Shown here: positions 35,114 to 44,123 of the stretch, one piece after another
Layout of the letters: every line of letters starts with the position of its first letter
Numbering within the stretch: the stretch's first letter is position 1
Origin: Polaribacter sp. NJDZ03
GTDB taxonomy: Bacteria > Bacteroidota > Bacteroidia > Flavobacteriales > Flavobacteriaceae
Assembly: GCF_019263805.1 (NCBI RefSeq)
Contig: NZ_CP079195.1
Span: 1,831,001-1,895,000, forward strand
Direction of reading: 5' to 3'
Length of the DNA: 64,000 bases
Notes under the pieces: model-generated
Told to the model about the DNA's origin: nothing
The model's database searches: none
The model's input: the letters and a program-made list of their open reading frames with translations, nothing else
Translations under genes and position numbers: made by a program

Positions 35114-36280
35114 TTATAGTGCTAACGCTTGTTTTAAATCGGCTATAATATCTTCTGCATGTTCTAAGCCTACAGAAACACGTACCAAACCATTTGTAAT
35201 ACCAACTTCTAATCTATCTTCTTCAGATAAACGTCCGTGAGTAGTAGAAGATGGATGTGTTACAATAGTTCTTGTATCTCCTAAATTAGCAGATAATGAA
35301 CACATTTTTATTTTGTCTAAAAAATTTCTTCCGGCCTCAATACCTCCTTTAATCTCGAAAGCAACAATACTTCCTCCTAATTTCATCTGATTCTTAGCAA
35401 CTTCATATTGTGGATGAGACTTTAAAAATGGATATTTTACAAACTCAACATTTTCATTTCCTTCTAAAAACTCAGCAACTTTTAAAGCATTTTCACAATG
35501 CTTGTCTACTCTTATAGACAACGTTTCTAAACTTTTAGACAATACCCAAGCGTTAAACGGTGACATTGCCGGACCAGTATTTCTTGCAAAAAGGTAAATT
35601 TCTCGCATTAAATCTGCTCTACCAACCGTTACCCCTCCTAAAACTCTTCCTTGTCCGTCTATTAATTTTGTTGCAGAATGAATTACCAAATCTGCTCCGA
35701 ATTTTATAGGTTGTTGTATATATGGTGTTGCAAAGCAATTATCAACAATAAAAATAAGGTTGTGCTTTTTTGCAATTTTACCAATCAACTCTAAATCTAA
35801 AATATCTACAGCTGGGTTTGTTGGCGTTTCTATATAAAGAATCTTTGTATTTTCTTTAATTAAGCTTTCTATTAAATCTACTTCATCAACCTTAAAATAA
35901 GATGTTTCTATATTCCATTTTGGTAAAAATTTGGTAAACATACTGTGTGTAGACCCAAAAACAGAACGACAAGAAACTACATGATCTCCAGCATTTAATA
36001 AAGCTGCAAATGATGAAAATATAGCAGACATTCCTGTTGCAAAAGCATAACCTGCCTCTGCACCTTCCATAACCACAATTTTATCTACAAATTCTGTGGT
36101 GTTTGGGTTTGTAAAACGACTGTATAAATTACGTTCTTTTTCTTCTGCGAAGGATGCACGCATGTCTTCTGCATCGTCAAAAACAAAACTAGAGGTTAAA
36201 TATAAAGGTGTAGAATGTTCAGAAAACTGACTTCTTTCTGTTTGATTTCTTATTGCTTGTGTTTCGAAATGTTTGCTCAT
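35114..36280 (-). CDS. metZ: Cys/Met-metabolism PLP enzyme, probable O-succinyl/O-acetylhomoserine sulfhydrylase
   Basis: 388 aa, fold-type I PLP enzyme of the Cys/Met family. The PLP lysine lies in HSATKLIDGQGRVLGG. Sequence style and length fit the MetZ/MetB branch, which uses acylated homoserine and sulfide (or cysteine). It is the last gene of the metY, metX-thrA, metZ group, after a 96-base spacer with a palindrome. The exact substrate cannot be decided from sequence alone, and cystathionine gamma-synthase is the main alternative. Confidence 0.85.
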   Translation of the reverse strand: MSKHFETQAIRNQTERSQFSEHSTPLYLTSSFVFDDAEDMRASFAEEKERNLYSRFTNPNTTEFVDKIVVMEGAEAGYAFATGMSAIFSSFAALLNAGDHVVSCRSVFGSTHSMFTKFLPKWNIETSYFKVDEVDLIESLIKENTKILYIETPTNPAVDILDLELIGKIAKKHNLIFIVDNCFATPYIQQPIKFGADLVIHSATKLIDGQGRVLGGVTVGRADLMREIYLFARNTGPAMSPFNAWVLSKSLETLSIRVDKHCENALKVAEFLEGNENVEFVKYPFLKSHPQYEVAKNQMKLGGSIVAFEIKGGIEAGRNFLDKIKMCSLSANLGDTRTIVTHPSSTTHGRLSEEDRLEVGITNGLVRVSVGLEHAEDIIADLKQALAL

Positions 36281-36343
36281 TGTTTATGATCCTTTATCCT
36301 GCAAGGTCTTTTTTTTACCTTGTAGGTATTTATTAATTATATA

Positions 36344-36370
36344 CCTACAAGGTTTTTAAAACCTTGCAGG
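36344..36370. repeat. Palindromic repeat (family member 3)
   Basis: CCTACAAGGTTTT / AAAACCTTGCAGG, near-perfect. The partly similar GCAAGGTCTT...ACCTTGTAGG just upstream (36301-36326) forms a second, overlapping palindrome. Confidence 0.6.
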
Positions 36371-36376
36371 ATAACT

Positions 36377-39300
36377 CTAATTATTATGTTTTGCTAATCT
36401 TAAAATGTCTCCAAAAACACCTCTTGCAGTTACACTTGCTCCCGCTCCTGCTCCTTGAATTACAATTGGTTGTTCTCCGTAAGATTCTGTGTAAATTTCA
36501 AAAATTGCATCAGAACCTTTTAAGGAACCTAAAGGAGTACTTTTATCCGTAGAAACTAATTTTACTTCTAATTTCCCTTTATTTTGTGATAAATCTCCAC
36601 TTAACTCACCAATATAACGTAAAACATGGTTTTCCTCTTGATTTTCTTTTAATTTTTGATATTCGTCATTCAATAATTCTAAATTCCCTAAGAAATCTGC
36701 AACAGAACCTTCTCTTAAATTCTCCGGAATTAAATTCTTTATTTCAACCTCATCAAATTCATTTTCTAATTCTAATTCTCTTGCTAAAATTAGTAATTTT
36801 CTAGCAACATCATTTCCTCCTAAATCTTCACGAGGATCTGGCTCTGTAAATCCTTTATCAATTGCTTCTTGCAATGTTTTAGAAAAAGAAACATTTTCCG
36901 CAGAAAAAGTATTAAATAAATAACTTAAACTACCAGAAAACACACCTCTAATTTTTGTGATATTTTCTCCAGATTCATGTAATAAACGAATGGTATCTAT
37001 TAAAGGCAAACCTGCACCAACATTGGTCTCGTACAAATATTGCTTTTTGTATTCTTTTAACTTCGCTCTTACTTCTTTGTAAAAATCGAATGATAATGTA
37101 TTTGCTATTTTATTACAAGAAACTAAATCGAAACCAGCTTCTATAAACGGAATGTAATTACTTACAAAGTTGACGCTCGCCGTATTATCTACTGCAATTA
37201 AATTCTCAAAATGATTTGCATTTGCAAATGTGATAATATCATTAACAGTTACATTTTCTTCTCCATTTTCTAATAAATTTTGTTTCCAATCTTTAGAAAC
37301 TCCATTTTTATTCAACAACACTTTTTTAGAGTTTGCTACTGCAAAAACATTTAACTGAATTTTTCTTCGCTCTAAAACAGATTGTGTATTTTCTATAATT
37401 TGATCAATTAACGTACCGCCAACCAAACCTTTACCAAAAACGGCAATATTTATTTTTTTTGTAACTCCAAAAACCTGACCGTGAATTACATTTACTGCTT
37501 TGTAAACCTGCTCCTTTTTAACCACCAAACTCACGTTTTTACCAGTAACTGTGTTATTGAATAAAAGTGGTACAATTTGGTTTTTGATTAATGCATTATA
37601 AGGATGATGAAATTCACTTAAATCTTGTCCGATAATAGAAATTACCGCCACATTATTTACAATCGAAATCTGATGTACATCTTGCGAATAAAAATCATTT
37701 TCGAATTCTTTTTCTAACGCAGTAACCGCTTCAACAGCTCTATCTGCATCAATAATAAAACCGATTCCTCTTTCTGATGAACCTTGTGCAATAATACTTA
37801 CACTAATATTACGATCACTTAAAACCTTAAAAATACGTGCATCAACACCAACTTTACCCAATAAACCCCTACCTTCAAAATTTAGTAAAGCAACATTATC
37901 TATGGTAGCAATTGATTTTATTCCTTTTGCTGATGAAGATTCTGATGTAATTAAAGTTCCTTTATCTTCTTTATGAAATGTATTTAAAATTCTAAGATTG
38001 ATATTTTTCTCTAATAACGGAATAATGGTTTTTGCATGTAAAATAGTTGCTCCAAAATTGGCCATTTCATTCGCTTCTGAGAACGATAATTGTTCAATTT
38101 TTTTTGCATCTGCCACTAAATCTGGATTTGCAGTAAAAATTCCGCTTACGTGTGTATAATTCTGTAATTCATCCGCATCTAAATAATTAGCCAATAAAGC
38201 TGCTGTATAATTACTTCCATTTCTACCTAAAGTGGTAGTTTCTCCTTTTTTGTTAGCGGCAATAAAACCTGTAACAATATTAACTGTGGTGTCATTATTT
38301 TTGAAAAAATTAATCACATTTTCTTTAGAAACCGCAGTAATAGGTTGTGCATTTCCAAAGTTTTCATCTGTAATAATTAAAGATCTAGAATCTACGGCAT
38401 TTGCAGCAATATTTTCTTTCTCTAACAAACTTGCTACCATTTTTACTGATAACAATTCGCCTTGTGCTAAAACCTCATCTTTAATTTTATGACTATAATC
38501 TCCCAATAAAGAAACACCTTCAAAAATAGTTTCTAATTTAGAAAACTCTTCAGAAAAATCGACAGTACTATTTGGTTCTGATTGATATGTTTTAAACTTT
38601 TCAAACTTGGTTTTATACTCCTTTTTTGATGCTGCCTTCTCTAAAATAGCTTCTAGCTCGTTTGTAGAATTCCCTCTTGCAGAAGCTACAACCGTTACTT
38701 TTATTCCGGCTTTATATTTACTTGCAATAATTTCTATTGCATTTTCTAATCCTTCACCATTGGCTAAAGATTTTCCTCCAAATTTTAATACTTTCATCTT
38801 CTTTTCTCTATAATCTTTATTAAAAATAGGCTCAATAATTTTTTGTAATTGGTCATATTCCATCAAAAAAGCATCATGACCATGCACAGAGTTAATTTCA
38901 TTATAGGTAACATTATCTTTTGTTAATGCTAACTTTTTATGCGTTTCTCTGTTTTCTTCCGCAGTAAAAAACAAGTCTGAATCCACACCTATAATATGAA
39001 TATTGGCATTAATTTTATCTAAAATCTCAATATCTTTTTGTCCTCCAACAGTAACATCAATCGTTTTTAACAATTGATTCATTAATTTATAAGACGATAA
39101 TTGATAGCGTTCTTGCAATGATTTTCCGTGATGCAACAACCAACTTTCTACATCAAAAATATCTGAATCTTCTTTTTTAGATCGATGAAAACGTTCTTTA
39201 AAACTTTCTGGCGTTCTATAACACAACATGGCGTGCATTCTTGCATCATGTACAGGATTGCTAGAATTTACCAAAAATTGTTCTTGAATTTGACAATTGG

Positions 39301-39781
39301 CTATTAACCAATCTGTAGATTTCCAATCGGTTGCAATGGGTAAAAAATGTTGTGTAAAATTGTTATTTAACACCATCATTTCCCATGCAATTCCACCTCC
39401 TAAAGAACCTGCAATCAATGCAAATAAAGTATCAATTTTTAATATAGATAAACCTTGAAGAAAGATTCTTGCAACATCTCTTGCTATAAAATCTTTATAG
39501 TTATCAATTAAAACACCATCGAAACCATTACCAGGAATATTAAAGGATAAAATGGTATAGGTTTTAGTATTAATTGCCTTTTCATCTCCAACAATATCTT
39601 GCCACCAGCCTTCTTTACCTGCAACATAAGAGTTACCGGTAAGTGCATGGTTTACCAAAATGATAGGAGCTGTACCTAAATCTTGACCAAAAACTTGGTA
39701 ACTTAAATTCATTTCCGGAATTAAGGTACCTGATTCTGTAGTAAAATCTTTTATTTTGATATGTTGTAATGGATGTTCCAA
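36377..39781 (-). CDS. MetX - aspartokinase - homoserine dehydrogenase fusion
   Basis: 1134 aa, three enzymes in one chain. Residues 1-325 are a MetX-like alpha/beta hydrolase with an intact triad: nucleophile S126 (AGSLGGG), D269 (VDSD) and H302 (VHGHDAFL). Aspartokinase begins at an internal Met, M329 (MKVLKFGGKS), the normal start of ThrA, with two ACT domains near 600-740. Homoserine dehydrogenase follows from about 790 (IAVFGKGLVGG) to the end. The chain would convert aspartate to aspartyl phosphate, make homoserine from the semialdehyde and acylate it for methionine. It lies between metY and metZ. Confidence 0.93.
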   Translation of the reverse strand: MEHPLQHIKIKDFTTESGTLIPEMNLSYQVFGQDLGTAPIILVNHALTGNSYVAGKEGWWQDIVGDEKAINTKTYTILSFNIPGNGFDGVLIDNYKDFIARDVARIFLQGLSILKIDTLFALIAGSLGGGIAWEMMVLNNNFTQHFLPIATDWKSTDWLIANCQIQEQFLVNSSNPVHDARMHAMLCYRTPESFKERFHRSKKEDSDIFDVESWLLHHGKSLQERYQLSSYKLMNQLLKTIDVTVGGQKDIEILDKINANIHIIGVDSDLFFTAEENRETHKKLALTKDNVTYNEINSVHGHDAFLMEYDQLQKIIEPIFNKDYREKKMKVLKFGGKSLANGEGLENAIEIIASKYKAGIKVTVVASARGNSTNELEAILEKAASKKEYKTKFEKFKTYQSEPNSTVDFSEEFSKLETIFEGVSLLGDYSHKIKDEVLAQGELLSVKMVASLLEKENIAANAVDSRSLIITDENFGNAQPITAVSKENVINFFKNNDTTVNIVTGFIAANKKGETTTLGRNGSNYTAALLANYLDADELQNYTHVSGIFTANPDLVADAKKIEQLSFSEANEMANFGATILHAKTIIPLLEKNINLRILNTFHKEDKGTLITSESSSAKGIKSIATIDNVALLNFEGRGLLGKVGVDARIFKVLSDRNISVSIIAQGSSERGIGFIIDADRAVEAVTALEKEFENDFYSQDVHQISIVNNVAVISIIGQDLSEFHHPYNALIKNQIVPLLFNNTVTGKNVSLVVKKEQVYKAVNVIHGQVFGVTKKINIAVFGKGLVGGTLIDQIIENTQSVLERRKIQLNVFAVANSKKVLLNKNGVSKDWKQNLLENGEENVTVNDIITFANANHFENLIAVDNTASVNFVSNYIPFIEAGFDLVSCNKIANTLSFDFYKEVRAKLKEYKKQYLYETNVGAGLPLIDTIRLLHESGENITKIRGVFSGSLSYLFNTFSAENVSFSKTLQEAIDKGFTEPDPREDLGGNDVARKLLILARELELENEFDEVEIKNLIPENLREGSVADFLGNLELLNDEYQKLKENQEENHVLRYIGELSGDLSQNKGKLEVKLVSTDKSTPLGSLKGSDAIFEIYTESYGEQPIVIQGAGAGASVTARGVFGDILRLAKHNN

Positions 39782-39814
39782 GTTATTTACTGAATTTTAA
39801 ATTATTCTCTATTT

Positions 39815-39854
39815 AAGCGCAGTCGAAAAATAATAATAGTTCTCGACTGCGCTT
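39815..39854. repeat. Intergenic inverted repeat between metY and the MetX-ThrA gene
   Basis: Perfect arms AAGCGCAGTCGA and TCGACTGCGCTT around a 16-base loop. AGTCGAAAG-type sequences also occur in the spacer near 6432-6448, which suggests a dispersed element. Confidence 0.6.
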
Positions 39855-39869
39855 GAACAGACACACTCA

Positions 39870-41144
39870 TTATATTTTTGAAAAAGCGGCTGTTAAATCT
39901 GCTTTTAAATCTTCTAAATCTTCAATACCAACAGACAATCTAATTAAATCTTGACTTACACCAGCGCTTGCTTGTGCTGCTTCACCTAATTGTTGATGCG
40001 TTGTACTTGCTGGGTGAATTATTAATGATTTTGTATCACCAATATTTGCTAATAAAGAGAATAATTTGGTATTATCAGCGATTGTTTTTGCTGCTTCAAA
40101 ACCACCTTTTACTCCAAAAGTTACCAAACCACTTTGTCCTTTTGGTAAATACTTATCTGCTAACGTTTTGTATTTATTACTATTTAAACCAGGATAATTT
40201 ACCCAAGTAACCTCTTCTTGTGCTTCTAACCAGGTTGCCAAAGCCAATGCATTTTCTGAATGTTGCTTAATTCTAACTGGTAAAGTCTCTAAACCTTGAA
40301 TGATATTAAATGCGTTTGTAGGACTTAAAGCTGCACCGAAATCACGTAAACCTTCTAAAATTAATTTAAAAGTAAAGGCTGCTGCACCTAGAGCTTCATG
40401 ATATTTTAAACCATGATACCCTGCAGAAGGCTCTGTAAATTCAGGGAATTTTCCGTTTGCCCAGTTAAAAGTTCCTGCATCTATAATTGCACCTCCTAAA
40501 GAAGTTCCTTGTCCGCCAATATATTTTGTTAACGAATGAATTACAAGATTTGCTCCATGTTTAATAGGATTTAATAATGCCGGTGTTGCTACTGTATTAT
40601 CAACTATAAAAGGAACTTCTGCTGCTTTTGCATGTTCAGCAATTGCCTCTAAATCTAACACATCTAATTTCGGGTTTCCTAAAGATTCTACAAAAAATGC
40701 TCTTGTGTTCTCTTGAACTGCAGCCGCAAAGTTATCTGGATTATCAGCATCTACAAACGTAGTTGTAATACCTAATCTTGGTAAAGTTACACTTAATAAA
40801 TTGTAGGTTCCACCGTATAAGCTACTTGAAGCTACAATATGATCTCCTGCTTTTAAAAGCGTTAATAAACCCGTTGCAATTGCTCCTGTACCAGAGGCAA
40901 AAACTACGGCTCCAATTCCGCCTTCTACAGCCGCTAAACGATCTTGTAAAATTTGGTTTGTTGGGTTGTTTAATCGGGTATAAATAAAACCTAATTCTTT
41001 TAATGAAAAAAGGTTTGCAGCATGTTCTGAGTTGTTAAAAACGTATGATGATGTTTGGTAAATAGGAACCGCTCTTGTTCCTCCATTTTGTGTTACATCA
41101 TGCCCTGCATGTAGAGCGTTTGTTGCTAATTTGTGCGTACTCAT
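39870..41144 (-). CDS. metY: O-acetylhomoserine (thiol)-lyase
   Basis: 424 aa, typical of MetY/O-acetylhomoserine sulfhydrylase, which is longer than MetB. The PLP lysine lies in [16 protein letters not shown], the family signature. It joins sulfide to O-acetylhomoserine to give homocysteine for MetH. It is the first gene after the second SAM-I riboswitch, so expression drops when SAM is plentiful. Confidence 0.93.
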   Translation of the reverse strand: MSTHKLATNALHAGHDVTQNGGTRAVPIYQTSSYVFNNSEHAANLFSLKELGFIYTRLNNPTNQILQDRLAAVEGGIGAVVFASGTGAIATGLLTLLKAGDHIVASSSLYGGTYNLLSVTLPRLGITTTFVDADNPDNFAAAVQENTRAFFVESLGNPKLDVLDLEAIAEHAKAAEVPFIVDNTVATPALLNPIKHGANLVIHSLTKYIGGQGTSLGGAIIDAGTFNWANGKFPEFTEPSAGYHGLKYHEALGAAAFTFKLILEGLRDFGAALSPTNAFNIIQGLETLPVRIKQHSENALALATWLEAQEEVTWVNYPGLNSNKYKTLADKYLPKGQSGLVTFGVKGGFEAAKTIADNTKLFSLLANIGDTKSLIIHPASTTHQQLGEAAQASAGVSQDLIRLSVGIEDLEDLKADLTAAFSKI

Positions 41145-41336
41145 TTTTCTATTTTTTTTGAGTTAATTTAGGTTCCTGTTTTCACAGGAATGACATTTTC
41201 AAAAGATACAAAATATAAAATATTTTGAACCAATTTGAGATTAAACCAAAAGTCGAATGCATCAAAAATTTGATGTACTTACTAGAAAAATGTTATTAAG
41301 AATTTTACAAATACACGGAAGTGTACTTGTTTATGG

Positions 41337-41456
41337 GTTATCTATCCAATTTCTGATAAATGAATCTGAAATTAAGTAGAATTTAGCACCTTCTTTTCCT
41401 CACGAAAAGGGTTGCTAAGGTTTCAACGGGTCTTTCCCTCCACCTTTCTTGATAAC
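41337..41456 (-). promoter_or_regulatory. SAM-I (S-box) riboswitch upstream of metY
   Basis: Minus strand in order: GTTATC of P1, AAGAAAGGTGGAGGG, AAGACCCGTTGAAACC, TTAGCAACCC, a hairpin, AAGGTGCTAAATTCTAC, and the closing GATAAC of P1. All S-box core elements are present. A 190-base expression region follows, including ACACTTCCGTGT. Confidence 0.93.
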
Positions 41457-41672
41457 ATTTCGATAAGTTATTGAACTTTCTGAATGCAAATATATGTTTA
41501 GAAAAATTTAATAACCAAGAAAAAACCAATTTATTTTTTAGAAATATAAATATCACATTAAAACCCCTTGTTTAATAAGTATCAAACAAATAACAAACAA
41601 TGAAGTTTGTTTTATTGATGATACCATAATGAAATATTATGCTTAAAAATTATGTTATTAGAATTTAAGCTG

Positions 41673-41680
41673 TAACTTTG
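41673..41680 (+). promoter_or_regulatory. Candidate -7 element of metK
   Basis: TAACTTTG matches TAnnTTTG and would place the transcript start near 41687, giving a leader of about 190 bases. Confidence 0.5.
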
Positions 41681-41709
41681 CAAAGAATTTTAGAGGAAAA
41701 ATTTGAACT

Positions 41710-41800
41710 GATTGCAACCTCTGACGCTGATATTTATATCTGCTGAAACAAAAAATGCTAAAGCAGTAATATTCTACTACTTTTAGCGACTCATGCAATC
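41710..41800 (+). promoter_or_regulatory. Structured leader RNA upstream of metK
   Basis: An outer stem GATTGCA (41710-41716) / TGCAATC (41794-41800) encloses two hairpins: GCTGATAT/ATATCTGC (41726-41743) and GCTAAAGCAGTA / TACTACTTTTAGC (41757-41787). This makes a three-way junction 80 bases before the metK start. It does not show the S-box core, so a known class was not assigned. Confidence 0.5.
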
Positions 41801-41879
41801 TCTTTTTATTTTTCTTGATTTCCAATAGGAAGAACACGTTTAAAAAAAAATCAATTTTTAATATTAAAAAAGATTTATT

Positions 41880-43136
41880 ATGTCATATTTATTTACCTCA
41901 GAAAGTGTTTCTGAAGGACACCCAGACAAAATTGCCGATCAAATTTCTGATGCTTTAATCGATAACTTTTTAGCATTCGACAAATCTAGTAAAGTTGCTT
42001 GCGAGACCATGGTAACAACCGGTCAAGTATTTTTAGCAGGAGAAGTAAAATCTAAAACGTATTTAGATGTACAGAAAATTGCTAGAGATGTAATTAACAA
42101 AATTGGGTATACAAAAGGTGCCTATATGTTTGATGGAAACTCTTGTGGAGTTTTATCTGCAATCCACGAACAATCTCCAGATATTAACCAAGGTGTTGAT
42201 AGATCAAACCCAGAAGAACAAGGTGCAGGAGACCAAGGAATGATGTTTGGTTATGCTACTGATGAAACGGAAAACTATATGCCTTTAGCATTAGAATTAT
42301 CTCATAGATTGTTAATTGAATTAGCAGCTTTACGTAGAGAAAATAAAGACATTCCTTATTTACGTCCGGATGCTAAGAGTCAAGTAACTATTGAGTATTC
42401 TGATGATAATGTACCACAAAGAATAGATGCTATTGTAATTTCTACTCAGCATGATGATTTTGACAAGTCTGATGACGTAATGTTGGATAAAATCAAGAAA
42501 GATATTGTTGAAATTTTAATTCCTAGAGTTGTTGCAAAATTACCTGCGCATCTTCAGAAATTATTTACAGACAATATTACCTATCACATTAACCCAACAG
42601 GTGTTTTTGTAATTGGTGGACCTCACGGTGATACTGGTTTAACTGGTAGAAAAATTATTGTTGACACGTACGGAGGAAAAGGAGCTCATGGTGGTGGTGC
42701 TTTCTCTGGAAAAGATCCTTCTAAAGTTGATAGATCTGGAGCATATGCTACAAGACATATTGCTAAAAATTTAGTTGCTGCCGGACTTTGTAAAGAAGTT
42801 TTGGTACAAGTTTCTTATGCAATTGGTGTTGCAAAACCAACAAGTATAAATGTTGAAACGTATGGCACAGCTACTGTTGATTTAACTGATGGAGAAATCA
42901 GTAAAAAAGTAGAGTCTCTTTTTGATATGCGTCCTTATTTTATAGAAAAACGTTTAAAATTAAGAAGCCCTATTTATTCTGAAACTGCTGCTTATGGTCA
43001 CATGGGTAGAACTCCAGAAGTTAAGACTGTTACATTTACAAACCCAATGGGAGAAACTACTTCTGAAGAAGTTGAAACTTTTACTTGGGAAAAATTAGAT
43101 TACGTAGACACTATTAAAGAAGCTTTTAAGTTGTAA
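41880..43136 (+). CDS. metK: S-adenosylmethionine synthetase
   Basis: 418 aa. Family motifs are present: GHPDK near the N-terminus (18-22), [12 protein letters not shown] (about 117-128) and [20 protein letters not shown] in the middle (broken here only by family variation). It makes SAM from methionine and ATP, the ligand sensed by the two S-box riboswitches of this window. It is a single plus-strand gene with a structured leader and a strong terminator. Confidence 0.97.
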   Translation: MSYLFTSESVSEGHPDKIADQISDALIDNFLAFDKSSKVACETMVTTGQVFLAGEVKSKTYLDVQKIARDVINKIGYTKGAYMFDGNSCGVLSAIHEQSPDINQGVDRSNPEEQGAGDQGMMFGYATDETENYMPLALELSHRLLIELAALRRENKDIPYLRPDAKSQVTIEYSDDNVPQRIDAIVISTQHDDFDKSDDVMLDKIKKDIVEILIPRVVAKLPAHLQKLFTDNITYHINPTGVFVIGGPHGDTGLTGRKIIVDTYGGKGAHGGGAFSGKDPSKVDRSGAYATRHIAKNLVAAGLCKEVLVQVSYAIGVAKPTSINVETYGTATVDLTDGEISKKVESLFDMRPYFIEKRLKLRSPIYSETAAYGHMGRTPEVKTVTFTNPMGETTSEEVETFTWEKLDYVDTIKEAFKL

Positions 43137-43154
43137 AAACTTCTATATTATAAT

Positions 43155-43196
43155 TAAAAAAAGCCTTTAGAATTTATTTTCTAAAGGCTTTTTTTA
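43155..43196 (+). terminator. Terminator of metK
   Basis: Arms AAGCCTTTAG (43161-43170) and CTAAAGGCTT (43181-43190) followed by T7. Confidence 0.9.
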
Positions 43197-43262
43197 TGTT
43201 TAACTAGTTAGAAGTGAAAGCCTACTTTAATCAACTATAATAAAACTAATAATTTTAAAAAA

Positions 43263-43300
43263 GAAAAACCGTTTTGTAAAAATTACTAAACGGTTTTTAA
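43263..43300 (-). terminator. Terminator of the alginate-locus SDR gene
   Basis: Arms AAAAACCGTTT and AAACGGTTTTTA, T-rich tail on the minus strand, about 25 bases after the SDR stop. Confidence 0.8.
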
Positions 43301-43322
43301 TAGCTATAAATAAAACCTTCAC

Positions 43323-44087
43323 TTAGATACCTAATGCTTGTCCACCACCAATTTGAATAGTTTCTGCTGTAATAAAAGCAGCTTCTTTACTTGCTAAAAA
43401 AGCAACAACACCAGCAACATCTTCTGGTTGACCTAATCTTCCTAACATAATATTATTTGCCCAAGAAGCAAAAACTTCTGGCTTAGTAGATTTTATTTGA
43501 GCGTGGAAAGGAGTATCAATTGTACCCGGAGATACTGCGTTTACTCTAATTCCGTATTCTGCTAAATCTTTTGCTAATGCTCTAGTAATTGCATGAACTC
43601 CTGCTTTAGATGTACCGTAGATACCAGCTCCTGGTCCACCTGCATTCCAAGCAGCGTTAGAAGTATAGTTAATAATTGAAGCATTTTCACTTTTCTTTAA
43701 AAAAGGAATTGCTGCTCTAGATGCAAAAAATGCAGAATCAAGGTTTAAAGCCATTACAAATCTGTAAAATTCTGTTGTCATTTCTTCAAATCTAGATCTT
43801 CCACCTAAACCACCTGCATTGTTTACAAGTACATCTATCTTACCATACTTTTCACCAATTTTGGTGATGTTTGCTGTTACCTCATCTTCTTTAGTAACAT
43901 CAAAACCGTAATACTCTGCAGTAATACCTTCTGTCGTTAATTCTTTAAGTCTTTCTGCACCAGCTTTATCATCGATACCGTTTAAAATTACAGTGTACCC
44001 ATCTTTCCCTAATCTTTTTGCAACTGCAAAACCAATTCCACCTGTAGCTCCTGTAATTATGGCTACTTTTTCTTCTAATTTACTCAT
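43323..44087 (-). CDS. SDR-family oxidoreductase, probable DEH reductase
   Basis: 254 aa classical short-chain dehydrogenase. The cofactor motif TGATGGIG is at 12-19, NNAG near 92-95, and the catalytic Y-x3-K in YGTSK at about 157-161. In alginate loci an SDR reduces 4-deoxy-L-erythro-5-hexoseulose uronate (DEH) to 2-keto-3-deoxygluconate; position next to the uronate transporter and lyases makes that the likely reaction. Specificity for NADH or NADPH is not determined. Confidence 0.85.
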   Translation of the reverse strand: MSKLEEKVAIITGATGGIGFAVAKRLGKDGYTVILNGIDDKAGAERLKELTTEGITAEYYGFDVTKEDEVTANITKIGEKYGKIDVLVNNAGGLGGRSRFEEMTTEFYRFVMALNLDSAFFASRAAIPFLKKSENASIINYTSNAAWNAGGPGAGIYGTSKAGVHAITRALAKDLAEYGIRVNAVSPGTIDTPFHAQIKSTKPEVFASWANNIMLGRLGQPEDVAGVVAFLASKEAAFITAETIQIGGGQALGI

Positions 44088-44123
44088 TTTATATAGTTTT
44101 AATATAATTCGTTATTATTATTC

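Noticed and set aside
36364..40987. Several plus-strand open frames inside the MetX-ThrA and metY genes (36364-36552, 36586-36804, 38232-38492, 39968-40210, 40778-40987)
   Set aside because: They overlap strongly supported minus-strand enzymes, have leucine-rich, low-complexity translations and no domain; they are antisense shadows.
41700..41800. A third S-box riboswitch upstream of metK
   Set aside because: The S-box core segments (GAGGGA, GCC..GGCAACC, GGTGCTAA) are missing; the leader has a different three-helix layout.
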